DNA of 64,000 nt from assembly GCA_014706295.1 (NCBI GenBank), contig JACSVZ010000042.1, forward strand, positions 1 to 64,000, in the 5' to 3' direction. Positions within the stretch are counted from its first letter, which is position 1, and each line of letters begins with the position of its first letter. The notes under the pieces were generated by a model, which made no database searches, was not told the origin of the DNA, and worked only from the letters and a program-made list of their open reading frames with translations. This stretch comes from Lycocorax pyrrhopterus obiensis (taxonomy: Eukaryota > Chordata > Aves > Passeriformes > Paradisaeidae). Of this stretch, positions 1 through 10,048 are shown piece after piece. A program made the translations under genes and the position numbers.

Positions 1-2224
1 GCAGCTTTTCCAGCTCCTCCAGCCGGGAAAACTCATCCCTCTGGGAGAACCATCAGCGTCCGGCTCCTCCAGGCCCAGAGGGGCTCATCTGTGGGGGGTT
101 CCGAGGGCAGCCGGATGATGGGAACAGCAGGGAGCGCTCAGGGAGGCTCTCCCGGCGCTGCCAGCGAGGGGCTCCAGCAGGAATCCAGCGGGGAAGGCAG
201 CTGCAGCCCTCGGCTGGGATGGCACAGTCCCAGTGCCAGCTCCTGCCCGCGCCAGGGCTCCCTGGCACGGCCCCAGCTCCGGCCCCGTTCCCGCTCCAAC
301 CCGGATCCGGAGTCCGCGGGGATCCCCGGCTGGGATTTGGGGGGGTCCCTACCACGAGGGCCGATCCCTCATGCCCTGGGACAGGTGGGAGTCGGGATGT
401 GGCCGGCAAAGCCCCGGGATGGGCCATCCCAGGAATTCCCGAGTCAATAGAAATGTTTCCGGCTCTGCTCCTGCCACTTGTTGTAGACGATGATCCCGAT
501 GACGATGGCGAAGACGATGGCGACCAGGGAGAAGAAGACAATCAGGAAGAGGGCCAGGCCGCTCATGGGCTCCAGCGGTGCCTCCACTGCGGGGCAGAGG
601 GAGGGAAACACCCCCTGAGCCCCCCGGAGAGCCCCGGAATCCTGGAAGATTCCCTGCTCCGAGGGGTTGAACCACCCCACACCCATGGCTGGGCGCAGTG
701 TTGCAGCCCCGAGACCTCACGGTGGGATTTTGGGATGAGATTTGGGGATTTGGGATGAGATATGGGATTTTGGGATGGCACATGATCCCTCTCCTTCCCA
801 CACCCCTGTCTCACCCATCCCAGACTGGCGGTCAGACCCTCGTGGTGGAGATGTTTGTGTGACCCCAAAAATCGGGTTTGTTTTTCCTCCACACCTCTAA
901 TTCCTCCCAAATCCCTGCTGGTCCCACCTTCCCCAGCTCCCACTCACTTCCTGGCAAGCTTCAGGTTGTCCACGACGGGCAGGAACACTTCCCTGTCCCG
1001 CTTTTCCTCCTCCGGCGTCCGCTCCACCGTCAGCTGGTACAGCTTCAGCGAGATGATGTCGTGGTTGTCTGGAAAAGGGAGCAAAAACGTGTCCTTGGGG
1101 GGCTGGAATTCTGTGGGATGTCATCCTCGGAGAGGAGGCGCTGTTCCCAAGGGAGTCCACGGCCCAGCAGGAGTCTTTAAAGCTGCTTAAAAACCCAAAT
1201 CCAGCCTAAACCTGGGAGATCATCCGAGTTAAAACCGCTTGGAAACCCAAAGGAATGTGCTCCCACTGGCCTCACGTGGGCCTGCTCCCTCCCCCAGGCA
1301 CTGGGAAGGGATTTGGGAGGGAAAAGGAGCTTTTGTTGGAACCCACAAAGGACCTGGGACTGAGTTTTTTGTGGCACCTCCTGCCTTTGGGGTATCCCAG
1401 CACCAGGGCCGGGGCAGGTTTTATTCCATGCTCATCCCAGTTTTATTCCATGCTCATCCCAAGGTTTTCCTCCTCCCACGGCCTGGGGATCCACGGGGAA
1501 CTCAAGGAAAAGCGGGACAAACCCTCGGCACCCAAACCAGCCTCGGGGCTCCTCGGGGAGCAGATCCCTGCGGGGTGAAGGACTTTGGGATCATCCCCAA
1601 TGCTGCTCAGCAGCTCCTCCAAGGCTCCTGCTGGCAGCTCCGGGATCCTTAAAGCGGGGAAAGCTCCTCGAACGCTTCTCCAAGGCCCGAGCTGCACCTG
1701 CAGCCCCCAAAATCCACTCGGGAACCAGCTCTGGAGCCCCCGGGGCCGTACCTGACAGGTCCCCAGTGACAGAGGACGTCCCAAAGTAGTACCCGCGGGG
1801 CAGGCGCACGCCCGGCACGTCGATGCAGTCCCTCCACTCGTGTTTGCCGTCGATGTCGATCAGCACCTGCCGGGGCAGCGGCTCCCTGAGCTCCGTGGGG
1901 ACCTCCGGGAAGGAAGGGAACCCTCTGGAAGGAAGATTTCTCCCCCCCTGGATGCGGCAGCACTCACCGTGAGCCTCCTCTTGACGTAGCGGATGACCAG
2001 GAAGGTGTCGTGGTTGAGGTTGCGCACCATGGCCGTGCAGCCGCCCAGCTCCGTGGGGCGCCCGTCGCGGTCGTGGTCGTAGGTCAGGGAGCCGTTGTTC
2101 ACCATGGCCGAGATGTAGGGGAACACGCGCTGCCGGGGGGGGAAAAAAGGGGGATCCCGATCCAGCAGGAGCCTCGGGATCCCGGGGAGTCTCCGAAAGC
2201 GAGAGCCGCGGCGGCCCCGAAGTC

Positions 2225-2640
2225 CTTCACCCCACAGGGATCTGCTCAGCACAACACTGGAGTGATCCCAAACTCCTTCACCCCACAGGGATCTGCTCAG
2301 CACAACATCGGAGTGATCCCAAACTCCTTCACCCCACAGGAATCTGCTCAGCACAACACTGGAGTGATCCCAAAGTCCTTCACCCCACAGGGATCTGCTC
2401 AGCACAACATCGGAGTGATCCCAAACTCCTTCACCCCACAGGAATCTGCTCAGCACAACACTGGAGTGATCCCAAACTCCTTCACCCCCACAGGGATCTG
2501 CTCAGCACAACACTGGAGTGATCCCAAACTCCTTCATCCCGCAACGATCTGCTCAGCACAACACTGGAGTGATCCCAAAGTCCTTCATCCCGCAGGGATC
2601 TGCTCAGCACAACCTTGGCATGATCCCGCTCCATCCCTGA
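2225..2640. repeat. Minisatellite, about 50 bp unit, LMAN2L intron 4
   Basis: Eight or so tandem copies of a 49-50 bp unit with the core ggatctgctcagcacaacac followed by a conserved gtgatcccaaa. It begins about 95 bp on the intron side of exon 5. The mirror copy lies at about 29390-29785. Confidence 0.9.
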
Positions 2641-3535
2641 CCCCAAATTCCATCACTCTCCAGGAATCTGCTCAACACGATCCTGCTCCATTCCCATGGA
2701 CCCCAAACTCCATCACTGTCCAGGGATCTGCTCAGCACAAACAATGGAGTGATCCCAAACTCCATCGCTCTCCCAGGAATCTGTTCCACACAACCCTGGC
2801 ATGATCCAACTCCATCCTTGACCCCAAATTCCATCACTCTCCAGGAATCTGCTCAACACAATCCTGCTCCATTGCCATGGTTCCCAAACTCCTTCACCCC
2901 AAACAATCTGCTCAACAAGACACCGGCACCATCCTGCTCCATCCCTGTGAATCCCAAACCCCAAAACTGCTCACGAAACACTGGGATGACCTCGCTGCAT
3001 CTCTACGGATCCCAAACTCCTTCATTCCCCAAAATCTGCTCAACAAGACACCGGCACGACCCTGCTCCATCCCTGTGGATCCCAAACTCCTTTATCCCAA
3101 AAATCTGCACCACAAGACACCGGCACGACCCCGCTCCATCCCTATGGATCCCAAACTCCTTCATTCCCCAAAATCTGCTCTGCGAGACATTGGGATGACC
3201 CTGCTCCATCCCTATGGATTCCAAACCCCAAAACTGCTCACGAAACACTGGGATGACCTCGCTGCATCCCTATGGATCCCAAACTCCTTCATTCCCCAAA
3301 ATCTGCTCAACGAGACACCGGCACCATCCTGCTCCATCCCTGTGGATCCCAAACTCTTTTATCCCAAATAATCTGCTCAACGAGACACCGGCAACCATCC
3401 TGCTCCATCCCTGTGGATCCCAAACTCCTTTATCCCAAACAATCTGCTCAGTGAGACATCGGCACCATCCTGCTCCATCCCTGTGGATCCCAAACCCCGA
3501 AAGTCTGCTCCAAAACCACCGGAATGATCCCAAAG
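2640..3535. repeat. Second minisatellite, about 60 bp unit, LMAN2L intron 4
   Basis: Degenerate tandem units of roughly 55-62 bp sharing ctgctccatccctgtggatc and aatctgctcaacgagacac. They differ in order and number from the mirror array at about 28640-29390, which is shorter overall. The rest of the intron (3536-4845) is unique sequence plus one CR1 fragment. Confidence 0.85.
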
Positions 3536-4289
3536 TCTCTCGACCCCGCTCCATCCCTCAGCTCCCAGGGATCCAGAACAGAGCACCCTTTCCATGCAGT
3601 CTCTCCCGGCTCCCCCGCAGGGATTCCTGGAGCTGGGAGCAGGGAATTCCGAGGGGGACCGGGACAGGTGGGACAGCAGGAGGCAGTACCTGGTTTCCCG
3701 GGCTGTACCTCCTCTTCTGAGCCTGCCCTCCGGAATTAGCGCAAAGCAAGAGAGAGCACAGAGCAACACGGTCACAGAGCAGAGTCCAGCAGGGCCCCAC
3801 AGCCCGGAAAATTCCCCCCCTGGAGCGCTCCAGGGGGACGGGAGCAGCGAGGGGAGTGAGGGGTTAGTGCCAAATCCCGGGATCCGCGGCGGGGAAACGG
3901 CGCCGCTGGGAGACGTCGCTGCTCGAGGCACGGCCTCGGGAATAAAATCCTTCTTTTTGGTCCTTTTGGAGGCGGGAATGAGCAGCTGGGAACCCCCCCA
4001 TTGCCACAGCAACAGCTTCTCCCAGGGGCTGACCCCCTTCCGGCTCCTGCTCCCACATCCCGCTAATTATTTCCTCTAATTAAGACCCGTTTGTGAGTCC
4101 CTTTATCCCGGAAAAGCAGAGCTGCCACCCTGCAAATCCAGGGATCCGGCAGCTCGGAAAGGCTTTTCCCAGCATCAAGGGTTTGGATGTTGGGATCAAA
4201 AGCTGGGAGTTACTCCAGGTGTGCTCAGAGGTTGTAAAATATCGATATTGGGGTAAAATACCAACGGGTTTTTAGGGGAAATCGGAATC

Positions 4290-4440
4290 AGGAGAAGGTT
4301 TTGGAAGTGGTGAAGTTTCCAGCAATGGATTTCCCAGAGAAGTTGTGGCTGCTTCCGGGATCCCTGGAAGTGTCCAAGGCCAGGCTGGAGCACCCTGGGA
4401 TAGTGGAAGGTGTCCCTGCCCGAGCGGTGGCAGCTGTCCC
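4290..4440 (+). mobile_element. CR1 retroposon 3' fragment
   Basis: Contains ggatccctggaagtgtccaa and gtggaaggtgtccctgcc, the conserved 3' region of avian CR1 LINEs. It is heavily truncated and intronic. The mirror copy lies at about 27740-27890. Confidence 0.7.
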
Positions 4441-4984
4441 AAGTCCCCTCCAGCTGGATTTATCCACCCCTGCACCTCCTTTTCCATGGGAATGACACCA
4501 CCAAACCCCCAAACGCCCCAAAAAACAAGAATGCAAAGACTTTTAGACCTTTCCAAGAGGCAGAGCTGCACCTGGGAGCAGGGAAAAGCTCCTCAGGCTC
4601 TACTCCAGCTTTACTCAGACCCTACTCCTGGTGCAGAATTCCCAGCGCGGATGTGGCACCACCAGCTCGGCTCTTCCTGCCCTAAAATCCTCTCCCCACA
4701 AAACCACCCCCGGCGTCTCCCGCTTTCCCTGACAGAGAAACCAACCCAACCCTGTGGAAAAGGAATGGGGAGAGGAAGAGGAGGAGGAAGAGGAGGAGCA
4801 GGAATGAGTTCCTGGCTGATCCCACCCCGTGTCATCCCGGCTCACCTCCTGCTGCTTCTCCTCGTTGGGATACGTGTCCACGAACACTCCCAGCCCCAGG
4901 AAGTTATCCTTGCTCCCAAACACAGGTCCTGGAAGGGAAAAGAGAGGCTGGGATAAGGCTGGGAAGCTCAGGCAAAGGGTTTGT

Positions 4985-5405
4985 CGCTCGTTATCACGGA
5001 ATGGGTGGGGAAAGGACCACCCAGCCACATTCCCATGGATATTTTCCAGGAGTCCAGCTTGCTCCAAGCCCTGTCCAAGGTGTCCAAGGTGTCCCCCAAC
5101 CCCTTTTCCCAAGGCAGGGACAGAGTTTGTCACTCATTATCACAGAATGGGTGGGGAAAAACCTTAAGGACCACCCAGTCCCATCCCCATGGATATTTTC
5201 CCTGAGTCCAGCTTGCTCCAAGCCCTGTCCAAGGTGTCCCCCAACCCCTTTTCCTGTGGCAGGGACAGAGTTTGTCATTCATTATCACGGAAATGAGTGG
5301 GGAAAAACCTTAAGGACCACCCAGTCCCATCCCCATGGATATTTTCCAGGAGTCCAGGTAGCTCCAAGCCCTGTCCAGGTGTCCCCCAAGCCCTTTTCCC
5401 GAGGC
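4985..5405. repeat. Tandem 110-125 bp repeat, LMAN2L intron 3
   Basis: Three to four tandem units, each containing ccatggatattttcc, gctccaagccctgtccaagg and aaccttaaggaccaccc. The last motif read on the opposite strand resembles the CR1 3' end, so the unit may be an amplified CR1 tail. Mirrored at 26815-27235. Confidence 0.8.
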
Positions 5406-5984
5406 AGGGACGGCGTTTACCCGGCTGCATCCTGTCCTTGGTGTACCAGATGGCGAATCCGTCCCCGTTCAGGTTCTTCTTGCCTTGCCCGTGGATCTTG
5501 AAGTGCACCTGCATCTCCCAATCCCGCAGGTAGCACGGCTGGCAGAGAGGAGAAAGGGGTGGGAAAAAACCCAGGAGTCGCTCCACGCCATCCCTGCCAC
5601 GGCAGCTCCTCGTGCCCCCCTCATTCCCCGTTTTCCCTCAGCCATCATTCCCCGTGCTCCCTTCAGTGTCCTGTATCTGGGATGTGAGCACGGATAATTA
5701 ATCCCAAAAAGTCACCGTTAATCCCGGGGAATCGGTTGTCACCCGAGGATTAAGCACCAAGGGAGAGACTCCAACAAAACCAGCGCTCACAGCCCGGAAA
5801 GCAGCAGGGAAGAAGCTGCTGATTGCAATTATGAACCAGCTGCCAATTAATTCCCCGTGCTGAGGGAGGCGCAGCGTTTTGTGGGAGCCGGAATTCCGAG
5901 GAAAAAGCGTCCCTCGGTGTTTTATGGCAATAAGAGTTCAATACGATGGATCATTTCCCAGGATTGCTTTCCACGCTGATGTGG

Positions 5985-6095
5985 AGCGGGCTGGATTCTG
6001 AAATCACGGATTTCACAGAATCATGGAATTCTTTGGGTTGGAAAGGACCATCCAGTTCAGGCCCCCCAGATTCCCGGCGGGGCTCAGCCCTTGTA
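5985..6095 (-). mobile_element. CR1 3' end fragment, LMAN2L intron 2
   Basis: Read on + it contains cagaatcatggaattctttg then ggttggaaaggaccatccag, the antisense of the CR1 3' terminus. The mirror copy is at about 26125-26210. The flanking part of the intron (5539-5984) shows no feature that I can name. Confidence 0.75.
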
Positions 6096-6454
6096 TGGAA
6101 AACCGGGAGCTGAAGCGTCGCTGGTACCCCCGGCCCAGAGCCCCCCATGGCCCCCCCAGCCCTCCCCAGTTCCCACTTTGGGAATCACCTCAGCCCAGAC
6201 CCTCAAACATCCCCACCCCAACCCCCCCATGTCCCCAAAAGCCCCCCAAATCACCCCCCCAGTGTTGTGTACCCCGCTCTGGTCTCCTCCAGCCTCTCCT
6301 CCCTTATCTCGGTGCTCTCCCTGATCCCAACCCCTTCCTGTCCCAATCCCAACCCTCTCTTTCAGCCCCACTTCTCCCCGTTCCCGTGTCCCCCCAATCC
6401 CAACCTTCTCCTGCCCCAATCCTGACCCCCTTCTCCAACTCCCTCCCATCCCAT

Positions 6455-6745
6455 CCTGATGCTATCCCATAGATCCCATTCCATTGATCCCATCCCATCC
6501 CATCCTATTCCATTGATCCCCATCCCATCCCATTGATCCCATCCTATCCAATTCCATTGATCCCCATCCCATCCCATCCTATTCCATTGATCCCATCCCA
6601 CCCCACTGATCCCATCCCATCCCATCCGTCCATTGATCCCATCCCATCCCCACTGATCCCATCCCATCCTATTGATCCCAACTCATCCCATGGATCCCAT
6701 CCACATCCCATCCCATCCCATCCCACCCCATTCCATCCATTCCAG
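6455..6745. repeat. ATCCC/GATCCC microsatellite, LMAN2L intron 2
   Basis: Irregular tandem of atccc and ttgatccc words (cccatcccatcccattgatc). The mirror copy, with a different word order, is at 25440-25745. From 6745 to 6900 it grades into degenerate CCCGTTCCC-like sequence. Confidence 0.9.
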
Positions 6746-7253
6746 TTCCCTCATGTCCCGATCCCAGCCCTGTCCCCCTTTCACACCAGTGCCCCGTCCC
6801 CATCCTGGTCCCCTCATGTCCCGATTCCGACGCTCTCCCTCAGCCATCCCCCGTTCCCATCCCGGTTCCCCCCGGTCCGACCCCCTTTCCCCGGTGCCCC
6901 CCGCTCACCACTCGGTTTCCACACGGCTCCCTGCTTGCTCTGCACGTCGGGGGTGAGGCGGAATGAACTGGGTCATGACCATGGCGTTGCCCAGCAGGTC
7001 CCACAGCCCCCGAGCTGGCCGAGCCCACACCTGCGGCCCACACGCACCGTCGGTACCGGACCACCGGTACCGGGCACCGGGCACCGTCCGCCACCCCCGC
7101 CAACACCCGCCCGCTCTCCCCGCTCACCCTGTACGGTTTGGACAGCGAGTGCTCGCGTTTGAGGTGCTCCTCGGTCTGCTCGGCCCGCGGCCCGCCGAGC
7201 CCCAGCGCCACGGCCAGCAGCGCCAGCCCGGCCCGCCACCGGCCCGCCGCCAT

Positions 7254-8631
7254 CTTCCGCCGCCGCGCCGCGGCCCGCCCCGCGCGCCCATTGGCTAGCC
7301 CGCCCCACCGCGCCCGCCCACTGGTGGAGCTTCCAGTGATGGTTGGTCAGATGAACTGTCTGTCAACTGGGGGTGCGCGGGGGGGTGATGGGTAATGTAG
7401 TTCTGGCTGCCGGCGCCCCGTGATGGCAGCCGCCATTGAGCTGAGTGACCTCCTTCTCCCGGGTCCTAGTGCCATCCCGCACAGGTCCTGCTGGCCACCC
7501 CAGGTCCTAGTGCCCCCCCGGCCCAATTCTGTCCCCCCCGGGTCCTACTGCTCGCCCCCACGTCCTAATGCCTTCCTCCAGGCTCCAGTGCCCCCCAGGT
7601 CCTGGTACCCCTCAATATCCTGATGCCCCTCAGGTCCTGGTGCCATCCCAGGTCCTGGTGCCCCCCTCTCCGAAGTCCTAGTGCGCCACCAGGTCCCATT
7701 CCCCCCGCCCAGGTCCTGGTTCCCCCCGGCTCCTGGTGTTCCCTCTAACCCGATTCCGCTCCCCCTCCTCAGGTCCCAGTGTCCCCTGTCCCCCCCGAGG
7801 GACACCCCCACAGCCAGGTTACCATCGGCCCCTTTAAGGCGCCCCGGGGGGCGGGGCCAGGGCTGTGACGTCCCTGTGGGGAGGAGGGGTCGCCGTCATG
7901 TGGGTGATGTCATCGAGGGGGCGTGGTCATGTGTGAGTCCCCGTGAGGGCGTGGTTTGTCGCGTGATGTCATAAAGGGGCGTGATCACAGCTGCTCTTCA
8001 GGGGCGTGGCCGTGTGTGTGACGTCACACGGGGTGTGTGTCCCCATCTGTTCACCCTCCCCCCGAGGGGAGCGTGGCCAGCCGTGTGACTCCCTCGGCAT
8101 GGGCGTGGTCTGCCAGGTGACGTCACCGCAGGGTTGCGCCCAGGATCGCTTCCTCCTGCTGAGGGGCGGAGCCCGGTGGTGTGACGTCACGGACGGGGCG
8201 GGCCCCGGGGGTGTGACTAAACAAGTTATTGGGGCGTGGCCCTGTGTGTGACGTCACCTTTGGGGCGTATCCCTGCATGCGTCTCCCCAATGGGGCGTGG
8301 TCACGGTTGCAACACCGCGGGGGAGTGTCTATGAGTGACGTCACCAGCGGGGCGTGACCCCAAATTTTACTCCTGATGGGGGCGTGGCCAGATCGTCTAT
8401 CCCGACTGTGTGGGAGTGTTGTGTATATGGCGTCATCTCTGGGCGTGGTTTCACGTACACTCGGGGCGTGGCCATGTTGTCACGCCCATGTTGGGCGTAT
8501 CCGCACTTACGTCATCATTTTGTGGGCGTGGCCACCACCCGCCTCTCCGGGAGCCGCCGGGGGCGTGCCCCCTCGCGTGACGTCACCGCGTGGGCGCGTC
8601 CCCGTGCGTGACGCTCCCGCCAGTGCCCAAC
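7254..8631. promoter_or_regulatory. Divergent promoter between LMAN2L and CNNM4 copies (left), with CRE array
   Basis: LMAN2L starts leftward at 7253 and CNNM4 exon 1 starts rightward at 8632. Next to LMAN2L are two inverted CCAAT boxes (near 7290 and 7317). Positions 7445-7790 are a short-unit repeat around aggtcctggtgcccc. From 7860 to 8590 there are six perfect CRE palindromes TGACGTCA (starting 8019, 8118, 8182, 8249, 8336, 8578) plus near matches at 7865, 7905, 7964, 8429 and 8507. They alternate with GGGGCGTGG boxes of Sp/KLF type (for example 7917, 8001, 8101, 8231, 8291, 8389, 8464, 8524). CRE sites bind CREB/ATF factors. The dense, irregularly periodic array reads like an amplified regulatory module. 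Confidence 0.8.
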
Positions 8632-10048
8632 ATGGCGGCGGGCGGCGGCGGCGGCGGGAGCGCCGGCGGCGGCTGTGGCGGGACCCCGCTGTCCCCGGGC
8701 CCGTTCCTGCCGCCGCTGCTGCTGCTGCTGGCGCTGCCCGGCGGCGCCGTGCCCGCGGCCGACACCGTGGTGCTGGGGCTGCGGCTGGAGGAGAGCACGA
8801 AGCCGGCGGCGGCGGCGGCGGCGGGGGCGGCCCGCGGGCCCATCCGGCTGACGGAGGGCAGCGAGGCCCTGCTGCGGCTCTACGGGCTGGGGCTGGGCCC
8901 GCGGGCCTCCGAGCGCGTGGCCTTCGCCGAGCTGCGGCCGGGCGGCAACGCCTCGAGCGGCAACGCCACGTGCCACGAGCGCTCGCAGGACCTGGTGGTG
9001 CGGCCGGGCCCCGCCGAGCCCCGCGACACCTCGGCGCTGCTGCGGGTGTGGGTGCAGCCGCTGCGCAAGGACGAGCGCGCCAAGACCTACGTGCTGTGCT
9101 CGCAGCGCCGGCCCGGCCAGCCCTGGCTGCCGCACCAGGGCCCCGACGGGCACGTCGTGGTGCTGGAGGAGAAGAAGTCGCTGCTGCCGCTGTGGCTGCA
9201 GGTGATCCTGATCGCGGGGCTGCTGGTGCTGTCGGGGATGTTCAGCGGGCTCAACCTGGGGCTGATGGCGCTGGACCCCATGGAGCTGCGCATCGTGCAG
9301 AACTGCGGCACCGACAAGGAGAAGCGCTACGCCCGCAGGATCGAGCCCATCCGCAGGAAGGGGAACTACCTGCTCTGCTCGCTGCTGCTGGGCAACGTGC
9401 TGGTCAACACCACCCTCACCATCCTCCTGGACGACCTCATCGGCTCCGGCATCGGCGCCGTGGTGGCCTCCACCATCGGCATCGTCATCTTCGGCGAGAT
9501 CGTGCCCCAGGCGCTCTGCTCCCGGCACGGGCTGGCCGTGGGCGCCAACACCATCGTGGTCACCAAGTTCTTCATGCTGGTGACGTTCCCGCTGTCCTAC
9601 CCCATCAGCAAGCTCCTGGACTGCATCCTGGGCCAGGAGATCGGCACCGTCTACAACCGGGAGAAGCTGGTGGAGATGCTGAAGGTGACGGAGCCCTACA
9701 ACGACCTGGTGAGGGAGGAGCTCAACATGATCCAGGGCGCGCTGGAGCTGCGCACCAAGACGGTGGAGGACGTGATGACCCCGCTGCAGAACTGCTTCAT
9801 GATCAACAGCGACGCCATCCTGGACTTCAACACCATGTCCGAGATCATGGAGAGCGGCTACACGCGCATCCCGGTCTACGAGGACGAGCGCTCCAACATC
9901 ATGGACATCCTCTACGTCAAGGACCTGGCCTTCGTGGACCCCGACGACTGCACGCCCCTCAAGACCATCACCAAGTTCTACAACCACCCCGTCCACGTCG
10001 TCTTCCACGACACCAAGCTGGACGCCATGCTGGAGGAGTTCAAAAAGG
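8632..10048 (+). CDS. CNNM4: Orphan CNNM4 exon 1 (left arm)
   Basis: A full first coding exon encoding residues 1-472, with the same protein sequence as the functional exon at 22130-23546. It contains a hydrophobic N-terminus, glycosylation sequons N106 and N111, the four-segment DUF21 membrane domain (about 186-325) and the first CBS motif. It ends at donor G|GTGAGA (10049). No CNNM4 exon 2-7 follows on this strand, because those exons lie on the - strand of the spacer. If the donor is unused, translation would stop at 10179 and give about 515 residues. A second in-frame ATG sits 14 codons upstream (8590). I chose 8632 because the other would place the start inside the last CRE. It is a working exon only if the spacer is inverted. 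Confidence 0.8.

Larger units (their letters stand above)
444..7253 (-). pseudogene. LMAN2L: LMAN2L copy in left arm, frame broken as sequenced
   Basis: This is a second copy of the ER L-type lectin LMAN2L (VIPL). Exons from 5' to 3' are 7128-7253, 6909-7030, 5421-5538, 4846-4928, 1968-2129, 1752-1866, 948-1068 and 444-586, all with GT-AG borders. Compared with the right-arm copy, exon 1 lacks one GCG codon and one C near its donor. Exon 2 has three single-base insertions (a G in a G run, a T, an A), and exon 7 has one extra T (AAGCTTGCC for AAGCTGCC). These shift the frame from the end of exon 1. Exons 3-6 agree with the other arm in the stretches compared, and exon 8 differs by two silent changes. 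All the 1-base indels lengthen or shorten a homopolymer, so sequencing error is as likely as decay. Positions 1-443 are the start of its 3' UTR. Confidence 0.75.
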
